From Nucisporomicrobium flavum (GTDB lineage: Bacteria > Actinomycetota > Actinomycetes > Mycobacteriales > Micromonosporaceae): a stretch of DNA of 64,000 bases. A program made the translations under genes and the position numbers. Of the stretch, positions 27,827 to 36,929 are shown piece after piece. How positions within the stretch are numbered: the first letter of the stretch is position 1; every line of letters begins with the position of its first letter. The DNA lies in the NCBI RefSeq assembly GCF_016464385.1, contig NZ_JADMLH010000003.1:62001-126000 (forward strand), given 5' to 3'. The notes beneath the pieces are model-generated. The model had not been told where the DNA came from. It saw only the letters and a list, made by a program, of their open reading frames with translations, and did no database searches.

Positions 27827-28558
27827 ATGGCAACGATGAGCTGGGCTCGCCTGACCTGGGCGGCCGCGTACCGCCTCGGACTCTCCCCGTGGGATGCGTT
27901 CAGCCGGGACCGGGAACTGATCGATCTCGTCACCGGGCCGGATGCGCCGGTCCCCGGCCGGGCGATCGACATCGGGTGTGGGCGGGGACGCAACGCCATC
28001 TATCTCGCGGCGCACGGGTGGCAGGTGGTCGGGGTCGACCTGGTGCGCGGTGCGCTCAAACAGGCTCGTCGCGCGGCGGCCCGGAAGGGAGTCACCGTCG
28101 ACTTCGTGGCCGGCGACGTGACCCGGCTCGACGAGCTCGGTATCGGAGGCGATTTCAAGCTTCTGATCGACTTCGGCTGCTTCCATGCCCTGAACGACGC
28201 GCAACGGCTCGCCTACGTCCGGGCCATCGAGGCTGTGGCGGCTCCGGGCGCTCTGCTGTGGATGTGGTCCTTCAACTCGCGCAACGAGGACGGCGAGACG
28301 ATCAGCGCCGAGGAGATCGGCCGAAGCTTTCCGGACTGGCGGGTGCATCGGGCGGCCCCCATGAGCGTGGCCGAGGTGGAGACCACCATGGCTGCCCTGC
28401 CCCTGCCCCTGCGGCCGCTTCGCCGTGCCTTCAGCAAGGGGGTGTTCCCCCCTCCATTCCGGGCACTGCTCGAGATGAAGCGGCCGCCGGGGGACCGGGG
28501 TCAGTCCGCCATGGGGGCTTCGACGAACTCGCGGACGCCGTCCGCGAAGCCGACCTGA
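27827..28558 (+). CDS. Class I SAM-dependent methyltransferase
   Basis: A 243-residue Rossmann methyltransferase with motif I AIDIGCGRGRNAIYLA (~44-59), the acidic ribose-binding residue in VVGVDLV and the central FKLLIDFGCFHAL. It resembles small-molecule (TehB/thiopurine-like) methyltransferases more than the PF00891 enzymes nearby. RBS GGGA before ATG 27827. Its 3' end overlaps the convergent epimerase gene by 58 bp, so the last ~20 residues are antisense to another coding region. Target unknown. Confidence 0.82.
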   Translation: MATMSWARLTWAAAYRLGLSPWDAFSRDRELIDLVTGPDAPVPGRAIDIGCGRGRNAIYLAAHGWQVVGVDLVRGALKQARRAAARKGVTVDFVAGDVTRLDELGIGGDFKLLIDFGCFHALNDAQRLAYVRAIEAVAAPGALLWMWSFNSRNEDGETISAEEIGRSFPDWRVHRAAPMSVAEVETTMAALPLPLRPLRRAFSKGVFPPPFRALLEMKRPPGDRGQSAMGASTNSRTPSAKPT

Positions 28559-29541
28559 GCCTGCCAGCCGAGCTCCTTCGCCATCCGTTCCGGGGCGGCC
28601 ACGAGGTGCCGCAGGTCGTCGAAGCGACTGCGGCCCGTCACCACCGGAGCGGGGGCACCGGCCACCTCCGCCATGGTCGCCGCCATCTCGGCGACCGTGC
28701 GGGGCTGGCCGCTGGCGACGTTGTAGGCGCGGAACCCAGGGTCGCGGCGGCCGAGAGCGGCCTCCGTGGCCCGCGCGACGTCGTCCACGTGCACGAAGTC
28801 GCGCAGCATCCGGCCGTCCTCGAACACCTCCGGAGCGTCGCCGCGCTGCACGACGCTGCGGAAGACGCAGGCGACCCCGGAATAAGTGGAGTTCCGCTTC
28901 ATTCCGGGGCCGTACACCTGGTGGTATCGCAGCGCGGTGGCGGAACCGCCGGTGTGCGCCGCCCAGGCCCGGATCAGGTGTTCCTGGGCCACCTTGCTGG
29001 CGCCGTACATGCTCAGCGGCTCGAGCGGTGCGGTCTCCAGCACCTGGACCGGGCTCAACTTCCGTCCGCACAGCGGGCAGTGGTGGTCGAAGACGCCCGC
29101 GGCGACGAGCGTCCGATCTCGAGTCCCGGGTGAGCACTCGCCGTGTTCGGCGCATTGATACCGGCCCTCCCCGTAGACGACGACGGAGCTGGCCAGTACG
29201 AGCTGGGTCGGACCGACCTCCGTCATGGCCGCGACGAGAACGCCGGTGCCGTAGTCGTTGTGGCTGGTGAAACCGGGTGCGTCGAGGGTATCCCGGCCAC
29301 GGCCGACCATGGCCGCCAGATGGCAGACCGCGTCCACTCCACGCAGGGCGGTCCGCACGGTGTCCTCGGCACGCACATCTCCGACGACCAGCTCCGCCCC
29401 CTCGAGCAGAGGCTGTTCCCGGCCGGCGTGCACGTTCGGCAGGAGCACGTCCAGAACGCGGACGTCATGGCCCGCCGCGAGGCAGGCAGCGACGACTCGA
29501 CGGCCGATGAAACCGGCTCCACCAGTGATGAGCAAGCGCAT
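28501..29541 (-). CDS. NAD-dependent sugar epimerase/dehydratase with Cys-rich insertion
   Basis: A 346-residue extended SDR. TGGAGFIG binds NAD and Y-G-A-S-K provides Tyr/Lys. Between the Ser strand (ASSVVVYGEG) and that Tyr lies an ~45-residue insertion with four Cys plus His: Y-Q-C-A-E-H-G-E-C, then H-H-C-P-L-C-G. It looks like a small zinc-ribbon. A similar insert is recalled from dTDP-L-rhamnose 4-epimerase-like proteins. A 4-epimerase or 4-ketoreductase role on a deoxysugar fits the neighbouring glycosyltransferase. ATG 29541 with GGAAGGA upstream. It runs divergently from the glycosyltransferase. Confidence 0.85.
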   Translation of the reverse strand: MRLLITGGAGFIGRRVVAACLAAGHDVRVLDVLLPNVHAGREQPLLEGAELVVGDVRAEDTVRTALRGVDAVCHLAAMVGRGRDTLDAPGFTSHNDYGTGVLVAAMTEVGPTQLVLASSVVVYGEGRYQCAEHGECSPGTRDRTLVAAGVFDHHCPLCGRKLSPVQVLETAPLEPLSMYGASKVAQEHLIRAWAAHTGGSATALRYHQVYGPGMKRNSTYSGVACVFRSVVQRGDAPEVFEDGRMLRDFVHVDDVARATEAALGRRDPGFRAYNVASGQPRTVAEMAATMAEVAGAPAPVVTGRSRFDDLRHLVAAPERMAKELGWQAQVGFADGVREFVEAPMAD

Positions 29542-29637
29542 GAACGTCCTTCCGGCAGAAGCGAAGAAGAGGTGCCTCGATCCTGCGTCGTCGGCCTAGA
29601 CGGGGGAACGGGGGAGATTCAAGGCCGGATGGCGACC

Positions 29638-29666
29638 TCCACGACCACTCGATCCGGCCTCGACGC
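29638..29666 (+). promoter_or_regulatory. Putative SARP box before glycosyltransferase 1
   Basis: TCCACGA (29638), TCGATCC (29649) and TCGACGC (29660) are spaced 11 bp. GATGCT follows exactly 8 bp later and matches the -10 at positions 2, 3 and 6. The glycosyltransferase begins 49 bp beyond the last repeat. Confidence 0.55.
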
Positions 29667-29715
29667 GTCCGGGCGATGCTGCCTCTGTCAAATGTCTCCC
29701 CAGGAGGTGACCGCC

Positions 29716-30927
29716 TTGCGCGTGCTGTTCACGAGTTACGGAACTCGGCCCCATTTCTTCCCGATGGTGCCGCTCGCCTGGGCATTTCAGGCGGCCGGTC
29801 ATGACGTCCGGGTCGTGGGAGCACCGGCGATCGCCGAGCCGATGCGTGAGGCCGGCCTGCTGGGTCAGGCGGTCGGCCGCGACGCCGACATCGCCGCCTT
29901 CATGGCGAGCGGGGCGTTCCGGCCCAAGCCACCGCAGCCCGGCGAGACCACCGAGGAGAACCTCGCGCGGTTCGTGGATGGGATCGCCCCGATCGCCTTT
30001 CTCCGGTGCGAGGGCATGGTTGAGGAGACGGTGGCGTTCGCCCGGGCCTGGCAGCCGGAGTTGGTCGTGTACGACCCGGTGACCTATGCGGGCCCAGTCG
30101 CGGCCCAGGTCCTCGGCGTCCCCGCCGTCTGCAACCTCTACGGGATGGTCCGGCACTTCCGGGTCGAGAGCGACTCGATCTGGGGCACCGGTCTGCGCCC
30201 GGACTATGTCAAGCAGTTCACCCGCTTCGGTGTCGAACCGCTCGTGAATCCGGCGGCGTGGATCGATCCGTGCCCGCCGAGCCTGCGCTGGCGGCCCGAG
30301 GACGGGCCGTCATCGCACTTGGGCGACGCGCCCAAGCACGACATGCAGTTCGTACGGTTCAACGGCTCCGGATCGGTGGAGAACTGGTTGGTGGAGCCGG
30401 CCGAAAAGCCTCGTGTGGTCTTCACCTGGGGAACGACTCAGGAGAAGAAGCTCGGCCCTGAAGTGGTGCGCTTCGCCCGCCAGGCCATCGACGCGATCGC
30501 CGGTCTGGACGTCGAGGTCATCGTCACCGTCGCGACGACCGCACAGCCGGACGGGGGAGACCTCACCGACCTTCCGGCCAACGTCCGTACCGTGCAGTGG
30601 ACCCCGTTCCAGCTCCTCGCTGACACCAGCGCCGCGGTGGTGCATCTCGGCGGCACCGGGATGATGCTGACCACGGCCGCCTGTGGCAAGCCGCAGGTCG
30701 CGATCACCGCGATCCCGGAAGGCATCTTCAACGGCGAGCGCATCGCCGCCGCCGGCGTCGGGCCGCATCTGCCGCAGGACGAGGCCGACACGGAGGCCAT
30801 CCGCAAGGCGGTGAAGGCGGTGCTGGAGGATCCGGCGTACGCCTCGGCGGCGCGGGATCTGCGTGCGGAGATCGAGGCACAGCCCCGAACCAGTGAGGTC
30901 GTGCGCCGGCTGGAAGAGTTGGTGTAG
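29716..30927 (+). CDS. Glycosyltransferase 1 (GT1, macrolide/aromatic type)
   Basis: A 403-residue GT-B glycosyltransferase of the EryCIII/UrdGT class that transfers NDP-deoxysugars to polyketide aglycones. N-terminal acceptor domain from MRVLFTSYGTRPHFFPMVPLAWAF; C-terminal donor domain with VHLGGTGMMLTTAACGKPQVAI, the variant of the usual HGG-G motif. TTG 29716 is chosen because AGGAGG stands 8 bp upstream and the protein then starts like glycosyltransferase 2 (MRVLFT). The RmlC-like epimerase follows after 3 bp, linking both to the same sugar. Confidence 0.9.
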   Translation: MRVLFTSYGTRPHFFPMVPLAWAFQAAGHDVRVVGAPAIAEPMREAGLLGQAVGRDADIAAFMASGAFRPKPPQPGETTEENLARFVDGIAPIAFLRCEGMVEETVAFARAWQPELVVYDPVTYAGPVAAQVLGVPAVCNLYGMVRHFRVESDSIWGTGLRPDYVKQFTRFGVEPLVNPAAWIDPCPPSLRWRPEDGPSSHLGDAPKHDMQFVRFNGSGSVENWLVEPAEKPRVVFTWGTTQEKKLGPEVVRFARQAIDAIAGLDVEVIVTVATTAQPDGGDLTDLPANVRTVQWTPFQLLADTSAAVVHLGGTGMMLTTAACGKPQVAITAIPEGIFNGERIAAAGVGPHLPQDEADTEAIRKAVKAVLEDPAYASAARDLRAEIEAQPRTSEVVRRLEELV

Positions 30928-30930
30928 TTC

Positions 30931-31527
30931 GTGAGAGTGCACCGGATGGCGGTGCCGGGCGCGCTACGTCTGGTACCGGAACCGGTCCGGGACGACCGGG
31001 GAACCAGCCTCGAGCTGTTCCGCAACAGCGCCTTGGCCGACGCGATCGGCCGTCCGTTCGTGGTCGGCCAGTCCTACTGGTCGACCTCGCGGCGCAACAC
31101 GATCCGGGGAATCCACGGAACCGTGCTGCCGCCTGGTCAGGAGAAGCTGGTGACGTGCGCCCGGGGCTCCGTCCTGGACGTCGTCGTCGACATGCGGGTC
31201 GGGTCACCGACCTTCGGGTCGTTCGACGCCGTGGTGCTCAGCGCCGACGCGCCCGCCGCGATCTACATTCCGGACGGCCTCGGTCACGGCTTCCTCGCTC
31301 TCACGGACGATGCCTGCATGAACTATCTCTGCTCGACCGAGTTCGTGCCCGGCACCATGATCGAGATCGATGCCCTGGACCCCGAGCTGGCTCTGCCGTG
31401 GGGCTTGACGGACGAGCCGATCCGGTCGGCCAAGGACGCGGCCGCGCCCACCCTCAGCGCGGCCGCCGCGGCGGGCCTGCTTCCAGGCTATGCGGAGTGC
31501 CTCGCCTTCACCCCGGCGGCTGCCTGA
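30931..31527 (+). CDS. dTDP-4-keto-6-deoxyhexose 3,5-epimerase (RmlC-like)
   Basis: A 198-residue cupin that epimerises C3/C5 (or C5) of the 4-keto sugar and so gives L-configured sugars. The catalytic His62 is seen in RGIHG and a Tyr in CMNYLCST; the metal-free cupin core IYIPDGLGHGFLAL is conserved. GTG start 3 bp after glycosyltransferase 1. It implies that at least one sugar may be an L-sugar such as rhodinose. Members of deoxysugar pathways are hard to tell from rhamnose RmlC by sequence alone. Confidence 0.9.
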   Translation: MRVHRMAVPGALRLVPEPVRDDRGTSLELFRNSALADAIGRPFVVGQSYWSTSRRNTIRGIHGTVLPPGQEKLVTCARGSVLDVVVDMRVGSPTFGSFDAVVLSADAPAAIYIPDGLGHGFLALTDDACMNYLCSTEFVPGTMIEIDALDPELALPWGLTDEPIRSAKDAAAPTLSAAAAAGLLPGYAECLAFTPAAA

Positions 31528-31560
31528 GCCGACCGCCTGCGCCGGCGGCCTCCGGCGGCG

Positions 31561-31706
31561 GGCTCAGGGGTGGCGGCCTCTGGTGGCGGCTTCAGGGGCG
31601 GCGGCCTCTGGTGGCGGGCTCAGGGGGCGGCGGCCTCTGGTGGCGGGCTCAGGGGCGGCCGCCTCCGGCGGCGGCTTCAGGCGGCGGCTTCAGGCGGCCG
31701 CCTGCG
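31561..31706. repeat. Imperfect GC-rich tandem repeat, unit about 27-30 bp
   Basis: Roughly five degenerate units of the form GGCTCAGGGGCGGC + GGCCTCTGGTGGC follow one another between the 3' ends of the convergent epimerase (stop 31527) and LuxR-type (stop 31677) genes. The last units lie within the LuxR coding end and add a Pro/Arg/Ala tail. They offer repeated strong pairing and may serve as terminator or recombination hotspot. Confidence 0.75.
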
Positions 31707-32441
31707 CGGGAGTTCCTGTGTCTCGCTGGAGGGGAGGTCGCGGGGACCGGCGGTCTCCGCCGTCGCGGGTGGGATGAGCAGGGCGATCGTCGCCTTGTTC
31801 ACCGCGTCGAGCCGGGACACCGCCCCGAGTTTGGTGTAGATGTTGCTCAGGTGCCGCTTGACCGTTCCCTCGGTAATCCTCAGCTGCTTGCCGATCTGCG
31901 CGTTGGTCAGGCCCCGCGAGGCCAGCTGGAGAACGTCGCGTTCCCGCAAGGAGAGGCCCTCCGTCTGTTGTGGTGCTTCGGGCCGCATGGCGGCGGCGAT
32001 GGTCTTGGACGCCACGAGCAGGACGACCCCGCTGTCGCGACAGGCGGCCGTGCTGATGGCTGCGTTCAGCTCCCGCCGCGAGATGTTCTTCGACAGGAAG
32101 CCGTTGATGCCGAGGTCCAAGGTGGTACGGATGACCCAGGGGGCTTCGTGTGAGGTGAGCACCAGAACCTTGGCGTCGTCGCAGGCCTGCCGGATCAGCT
32201 CGACGACCTCGATCAGGTGCTCGGCCTGAAACATGTCGATGAGGATGATGTCCGGAGCGAACTGCGGAATCACCCTCATCGCGTCGTGCACGTCATCGAC
32301 TTCGCGGACGATGTGCAATTCGTCGAATCTCTCTAATTCCTGCCGAAGAAACTCCCGGAACAACGTCTGTTGATCGAGCAAGAGAATTTTTACCGTGTCG
32401 CAAGCCTTGTTCAACGTTCCCCCATGGCCGTTGATCATCAT
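31677..32441 (-). CDS. NarL/LuxR-type response regulator, orphan, with TTA codon
   Basis: A ~254-residue regulator. The receiver domain (~15-130) keeps the phosphoacceptor Asp in IILIDMF, the switch Thr/Ser in VLVLTSHE and a Lys in FLSKNI. The C-terminal LuxR helix-turn-helix (~165-225) reads LSLRERDVLQLASRGLTNAQIGKQL. No sensor kinase lies nearby. The start (ATG 32441 or 32438) has only a weak RBS. A TTA Leu codon at 32336-32334 would need the bldA tRNA, typical of developmentally timed cluster regulators. The 5' half is less GC-rich than its surroundings. A TetR-type palindrome lies ~50 bp upstream. Confidence 0.85.
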   Translation of the reverse strand: MMINGHGGTLNKACDTVKILLLDQQTLFREFLRQELERFDELHIVREVDDVHDAMRVIPQFAPDIILIDMFQAEHLIEVVELIRQACDDAKVLVLTSHEAPWVIRTTLDLGINGFLSKNISRRELNAAISTAACRDSGVVLLVASKTIAAAMRPEAPQQTEGLSLRERDVLQLASRGLTNAQIGKQLRITEGTVKRHLSNIYTKLGAVSRLDAVNKATIALLIPPATAETAGPRDLPSSETQELPRRRPPEAAA

Positions 32442-32490
32442 GCCTACTGCTGTCGACGGTCGTTCTTGAAATCCTTGCGTATAAAGCGAA

Positions 32491-32503
32491 GCTACACTGT
32501 AGA
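32491..32503 (-). promoter_or_regulatory. Approximate TetR-type operator upstream of the LuxR-type gene
   Basis: GCTACACTGTAGA matches the 13-bp palindrome of the exporter promoters (TCTAC-N3-GTAGA) in all but the first base. On the minus strand it precedes a TTTATAC that could be a -10 box, so a bound repressor would cover the -35 region. Confidence 0.55.
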
Positions 32504-32646
32504 ACATCTTTTCAGGGGGGAGTGGATCACGGGTTGCGCCTTTTGCGGCATTGGGGACCAGTGAACCATGGAGTTGAAGCGGACATAGCGCGTCATTACT
32601 CCTCAGATCGCTCGGGGCGTATTTATTACCCCTCGGTAATTTATGG

Positions 32647-33231
32647 GTGTCGCGGGTGTTGCCGGCTGATGCCTGGTGTGACGGGTTCGAAGTAATTCGA
32701 CGGTGCGGGTGCGCGCCAATGAGGCATGTCTGTTGCTGTGCCGTGGGTCCCGCGTCCTGGTGGTGGGGTCCGCCCGTGAGCCGGCCGTCGAGCAGGGCTG
32801 CCGGGCATGTGCAGCGAGCGCGGATTGTGCTGCCGGCCGCCGGCGGGTTGCCGAACGCGGAGATCGGCCCGCAGGTCGGGAGGACCCGCCAGGCGGTGAT
32901 CGTGCGGCGGGCTCGCCAGGAGGCGGGCGGGATCCTGGCGTTGGTCGATCGGTCGCGCTCGCGCCGGTCGCCGGTGATCGGCGAGGCGCCGGTCATCACC
33001 CATACGCTGAACCCGCCGCCGCTGGACCTCCTCGATGTGGTGCGCTGGTCGACGCGGTTGCCGGCCGATCACGGGACCCGTGCAGGAACGCCGGTCAGTG
33101 TCGCGGAGGTGGCCCGGATGTGGCGGGGGTGGGACCTGCGCCCCGCCACCGACCGGGCGTTCGGTGGCATCGACGTTCTCTATCCCGATCCGAGCACAAC
33201 CCACCGTGCCCGCGCCGGTCGCCGTGCCTGA
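32647..33231 (+). pseudogene. Degraded IS630-type transposase, N-terminal part only
   Basis: From about 32807 to 33200 the frame reads like the helix-turn-helix front of IS630-family transposases: ARIVLPAAGGLPNAEIGPQVGRTRQAV, then ILALVDRSRSRRSPV, VARMWRGWDLRP and LYPDP where the catalytic domain normally begins. The DDE domain is missing and no clear terminal repeats are seen. It is a decayed insertion between the LuxR-type gene and the sugar operon, in a ~900-bp gap with no other gene; 32510-32640 is relatively AT-rich and 33232-33352 holds nothing I recognise. Confidence 0.6.
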
Positions 33232-33352
33232 CAACGCACGCCGCGGTCCTGGCCGGCCCTCTGTGGCGCCGCGATCCGCCGCCCTGCCGCAGCGGTATCG
33301 CGGCGATCGCGCCGACCCCACGCCGTGATGGCCCCGGACAGCGTATCGATCC

Positions 33353-34660
33353 CTACAGCTCCCCGGGCTTGCCGGAAACGGGCACATCGCGACCCCCTGG
33401 AACGGCCCGGCCGTTCACCAGGTGCGACAGTTCACCCGCGGTTATTTGACCCTTATCAGCGAGATGTTCCAAAGGGGCGACCAGTTGAGCCGCGGTGGGG
33501 TTGGATGCCATGTCTGCCTGGATCGCCTTGGCTGCATTCTGCAGTTCAGAATTGTGCAAGAGCTGTGAAACATTGTCGCGTATCTGTCCTGGGGTTGCCA
33601 GCAGGCCGGATTTCACCAATGTCGAACCGGCGAGCGAGAAACGGCGACCCATCTCGAAACCGTCGTCCGTCATCGCGAGGATGAGTTGTGGAACGCCGGC
33701 GGCGGCACCGCTCATCATCGGATTGCCGCTACCCTGGTGAATGAGTGCGCTACTCGTCGGTAGGAGCATTCGCAGTGGGAACTCGCGCAGTACGCGCACG
33801 CTGTCGGGCAGATCGGTCAGCGTCTCCGCCTGGGCCGCCGGCGCGGTCACCACCACCTCCGCTCCCTCGCTGGTCGCCGCCTCGATGGCGTGGCGCAGGG
33901 CGGGGATCTGCGAGCCGAAGATGTTCGCGGTGCCACGGCTCCACACCAGGGTGACGCGCGGGCGGTCGGGCTTGTCGAGGACCCAGAGCGGCATGGCTCC
34001 CGGGCCGTTGTAGGGCTCGTAGCGGATCGGCAGCCGGAGGGCGTCACCGTGGGCGGGCATGATCATGCTGGGCGTCGGATCGATCACGTACCGTACGAGC
34101 GATCGGTCGAGCTTGATCCCGTAGGCGGCGAAGGCGTCCGTGGGGTCGTACAGGCTCGTCTCGGCCGCTCCGAACATGCCGAGCGAGTGATAGACCGAGG
34201 GCACGCCGGTCACCGCGGCTGCCAGGACGCCCTCCGGCGTCATGAGATCGTGGATGATCAGGTCCGGCCGCCACGCGCGGGCGAACTCGACGGCCGACCG
34301 GTAGTTGCGGCCGATGATGTGCCGCGACTCCTCGCGGAATCGCGGCTCCTCGGCCGCGATGTCGTAATCGGCCACGTCAGCCACCGGCTGCCCGGTGATC
34401 GGATGGAGCAGCGGAACGTCGTCGGTGAACGTCTCGGGGGCCTGCGCCGCCGCCGCGTAGCGCGCGAGCCGCTCCAGCTCCACCACACCGACCGGTTCGA
34501 AGATCTGAACCGGCGTGATGCCGGCCTGCTCGATGGTGGCGGTCTGGGTCGGCGCGCACGCGAACCTGACGTCGTGCCCGGCCGCCTGCATGGCCCAGCC
34601 AAGGGGAATCATGCAGTAGTACAGGCCACGCCAGTTCGTGGTGGTGAACAGGACTCGCAT
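33353..34660 (-). CDS. Glycosyltransferase 2 (GT1, aromatic polyketide type)
   Basis: A 435-residue GT-B enzyme: N-terminus MRVLFTTTNWRGLYYCMIPLGWAM, inner domain PDLIIHDLMTPEGVLAA, and a donor-binding region ALIHQGSGNPMMSGAAAGVPQLI in which the usual HGGxG reads HQGSG. It is a counterpart of glycosyltransferase 1, so a disaccharide or two separate attachments are possible. ATG 34660 with AGGAG 8 bp upstream. Last gene of a four-gene leftward operon dedicated to deoxysugar formation. Confidence 0.9.
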   Translation of the reverse strand: MRVLFTTTNWRGLYYCMIPLGWAMQAAGHDVRFACAPTQTATIEQAGITPVQIFEPVGVVELERLARYAAAAQAPETFTDDVPLLHPITGQPVADVADYDIAAEEPRFREESRHIIGRNYRSAVEFARAWRPDLIIHDLMTPEGVLAAAVTGVPSVYHSLGMFGAAETSLYDPTDAFAAYGIKLDRSLVRYVIDPTPSMIMPAHGDALRLPIRYEPYNGPGAMPLWVLDKPDRPRVTLVWSRGTANIFGSQIPALRHAIEAATSEGAEVVVTAPAAQAETLTDLPDSVRVLREFPLRMLLPTSSALIHQGSGNPMMSGAAAGVPQLILAMTDDGFEMGRRFSLAGSTLVKSGLLATPGQIRDNVSQLLHNSELQNAAKAIQADMASNPTAAQLVAPLEHLADKGQITAGELSHLVNGRAVPGGRDVPVSGKPGEL

Positions 34661-34684
34661 GCCGGTTGCTCCTTGTCGTAGGGC

Positions 34685-35983
34685 TCAGGCCACGCCCGCG
34701 AACTCGCGGACGGTCGCGACCGTGTAATCGATCATTTCGGCGGTCAGACCGGGATAGACGCCGACCCAGAACGTGTTGTTGGTGACCACGTCCGAGTTGA
34801 TGAGTTCGTGGGCGATGCGGAACTCCCGGTCCTGATACGCGGGATGCCGGGTGAGGTTGCCGCCGAAGAACCGGCGGGTGGCCACCCGCCGCGACTCGAG
34901 GAAGTCGGTCAGCCCCCGCCGGGTGAAGGGCGCGTCCGGCTCGACCGTGATGACGAAGCCGAACCAGCTCGGGTCGCTGTCCGGGGTGGGGCGAGGCAAC
35001 AGCAGACCCGGCACGTCCGCGAGTCCATCGCGCATCCGCTGCCAGTTGCGCCGGCGGGCCGCGCCGAACTCGGCCACCTTGGCCAGCTGGCTCAGGCCGA
35101 GGGCGGCCTGCAAGTCCGTCGACTTCAGGTTGTATCCGACGTGGGAGAAGATGTACTTGTGGTCGTAGCCGTGTGGCAGCGTCCCCAGCTGATAGTCGAA
35201 GCGTTTGCAGCAGGTGTTGTCATTTCCGGGCTCGCACCAGCAATCCCGTCCCCAGTCGCGGAGCTGCTCCACGATGCGTGCCAGGGCGAGGTTGCGGGTG
35301 ACCACGCAGCCGCCCTCGCCCATCGTGATGTGGTGAGCCGGATAGAAGCTGACCGTGGCCAGGTCGCCGAAGGTGCCGGTCAGCCGGCCGCGGTAGGTCG
35401 AACCGACCGCGTCGCAGTTGTCCTCGATCAGGAACAGGTCGTGCTTGCGTGCCAGCGCGGCAACCTCGGCGACCGCGAAGGGATTGCCCAGCGCGTGCGC
35501 GATCATGATGGCCCGGGTACGTGGCGTGATGGCGTCGGCGACGCGCTCCGGAGTGGTGTTGTAGGTGCCCAGTTCGATGTCGACGAAGACCGGCACCATG
35601 CCGTTCTGCAGGATCGGGTTCACCGTGGTCGGAAAGCCGGCCGCTACGGTGATCACCTCGTCGCCGGGCCGCAGGCGGCGCTCGCCGAGGGTGGGTGAGG
35701 TCAGGGCTGACAGCGCCAGGAGGTTGGCGGACGATCCCGAGTTCGTCAGATGCGCCTTACGGAGTCCGAAGAATCGGGCGAACTCCCGCTCGAAGCGGTT
35801 GCTGCTCACCCCGGCGGCGATCCGCATGTCGAGCGCGGCCTCGACCAGGGCCACCCGGTCGTCGTCATCGAGCATGGCGCCCGAGGACTGCACCAGCGTC
35901 TCGCCGGGGACGAAGTTGTCGTCCGACCGCAGACGGTGGTACTTGCGGACCAACTCCAGGATCTCGGTCTTGGCTTCGGTCAT
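34685..35983 (-). CDS. NDP-4-keto-6-deoxyhexose 3-dehydratase (SpnQ/UrdQ/E1 type)
   Basis: A 432-residue aminotransferase-fold (DegT/DnrJ/EryC1) enzyme in which the PLP-binding Lys is replaced by His: [14 protein letters not shown]. This is the hallmark of the 3-dehydratases E1, ColD and SpnQ, which remove the C3 hydroxyl with PMP. A Cys-rich stretch ([12 protein letters not shown]) matches the [2Fe-2S] ligands of E1-type enzymes. The reductant is not encoded nearby. ATG 35983 with AGAGAGG upstream. With the 2,3-dehydratase it predicts a 2,3,6-trideoxyhexose. Confidence 0.94.
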   Translation of the reverse strand: MTEAKTEILELVRKYHRLRSDDNFVPGETLVQSSGAMLDDDDRVALVEAALDMRIAAGVSSNRFEREFARFFGLRKAHLTNSGSSANLLALSALTSPTLGERRLRPGDEVITVAAGFPTTVNPILQNGMVPVFVDIELGTYNTTPERVADAITPRTRAIMIAHALGNPFAVAEVAALARKHDLFLIEDNCDAVGSTYRGRLTGTFGDLATVSFYPAHHITMGEGGCVVTRNLALARIVEQLRDWGRDCWCEPGNDNTCCKRFDYQLGTLPHGYDHKYIFSHVGYNLKSTDLQAALGLSQLAKVAEFGAARRRNWQRMRDGLADVPGLLLPRPTPDSDPSWFGFVITVEPDAPFTRRGLTDFLESRRVATRRFFGGNLTRHPAYQDREFRIAHELINSDVVTNNTFWVGVYPGLTAEMIDYTVATVREFAGVA

Positions 35984-35996
35984 CAGCTGCCTCTCT

Positions 35997-36929
35997 TCAC
36001 GCGGACTGGTGGGTGAGGGCGGCATGCCACATCTCCCGGAGCGAGTTCCGCGGGGGAGTGACGGCACGCCAGCCCAGCAAAGCGCTCGCGACGGTGGCAT
36101 CCACCTTGATCACCGAAGCGCCCACGCCGAGGCCTGCGGCCTGCTCGGCCTCCACCACGGTCACCGGGACACCGCTGATCGCCACGAGGTCGTGCACGAG
36201 CTCGCGGACGCGGTACGCGGTCCCGCTGCCGATCGGGATCACCGCACCGCCGACCGGGCGGACAGCCGCCCGCAGCACCGCGTCGGCCAGGTCCTCCACG
36301 GCAATGTGATCGCGTTCGGCATCCAGCGCGGACAGGTTCAACGTCGAAGGTGGCTGCTCGTCGCGCAGGCGGACCAAGTCGGCGATCACCCGTCCGAAGA
36401 GGCTGCTCGGCGGTGCACCGGCGCCGAGCAGATTGACGATCCGGAGAACGATCGCGTCGACCGCACCTGCCTGGTGCGCCTCCGTCACGAGCTGGGTGGA
36501 CAACAGCTTCGTCTGCCCGTACGTCGCCGTCGGGCGGGCCGGTGTGTCCGCGCTCAGCGGCTTGCCGGGGGCACCAACGCCGTACTCGTGAACCGTGCCG
36601 AGCTGCACCAGCCGCGCGCGGCGGGGAAGCTCGGCGAGTGCGGCGACGAGGTTCTCCACCAGGACCACGTTGCGCTGCCACATCTGCTGGTCGGTCGCGC
36701 CGAAGGCCCCGCCGGCGGCGTTGACGACCACCGCCGGCTGCACGTGCCGCAGCAGCGGGCCGAGATCCTCCGTGGTGGCGTCGACCGTCGCGCTTCTGAT
36801 GCCGGGCTGGACGCCCGGCCGACGGGACACGGCGAGGACGTCCCAGCCGTCGGCGGCCATGGCTCGGCACACGCGGCGCCCGATGAAGCCCGACCCGCCG
36901 AGGACGACCGCCGAACGCCCGTCGCTCAT
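35997..36929 (-). CDS. NDP-hexose 4-ketoreductase
   Basis: A 310-residue NAD(P)-dependent reductase of the extended SDR family: [12 protein letters not shown] at the N-terminus, NAAGGAFGA, and Y-G-Q-T-K as catalytic Tyr/Lys. It fits the 4-ketoreductases (UrdR, LanR, OleU) that finish deoxysugar synthesis and set C4 configuration. ATG 36929 overlaps the TGA of the 2,3-dehydratase (ATGA), indicating coupling. A second candidate for C4 chemistry is the Cys-insert SDR at 28501-29541; two such enzymes could give two sugars with different C4 configuration. Confidence 0.87.
   Translation of the reverse strand: MSDGRSAVVLGGSGFIGRRVCRAMAADGWDVLAVSRRPGVQPGIRSATVDATTEDLGPLLRHVQPAVVVNAAGGAFGATDQQMWQRNVVLVENLVAALAELPRRARLVQLGTVHEYGVGAPGKPLSADTPARPTATYGQTKLLSTQLVTEAHQAGAVDAIVLRIVNLLGAGAPPSSLFGRVIADLVRLRDEQPPSTLNLSALDAERDHIAVEDLADAVLRAAVRPVGGAVIPIGSGTAYRVRELVHDLVAISGVPVTVVEAEQAAGLGVGASVIKVDATVASALLGWRAVTPPRNSLREMWHAALTHQSA

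Noticed and set aside
26594..29155. 853-codon open frame on the minus strand across halogenase 2 and the methyltransferase
   Set aside because: Shadow of well-supported plus-strand genes: low-complexity Arg/Asp/Gly composition, no domain, no RBS logic.
31561..31706. Possible CRISPR array or coding repeat between rmlC-like and LuxR-type genes
   Set aside because: Units vary in length, have no unique spacers and contain no plausible gene; best described as degenerate GC-rich tandem repeat.
34685..35983. Sugar aminotransferase
   Set aside because: The PLP Lys is His ([11 protein letters not shown]) and Fe-S-type Cys residues are present, so it is a 3-dehydratase, not an aminotransferase.
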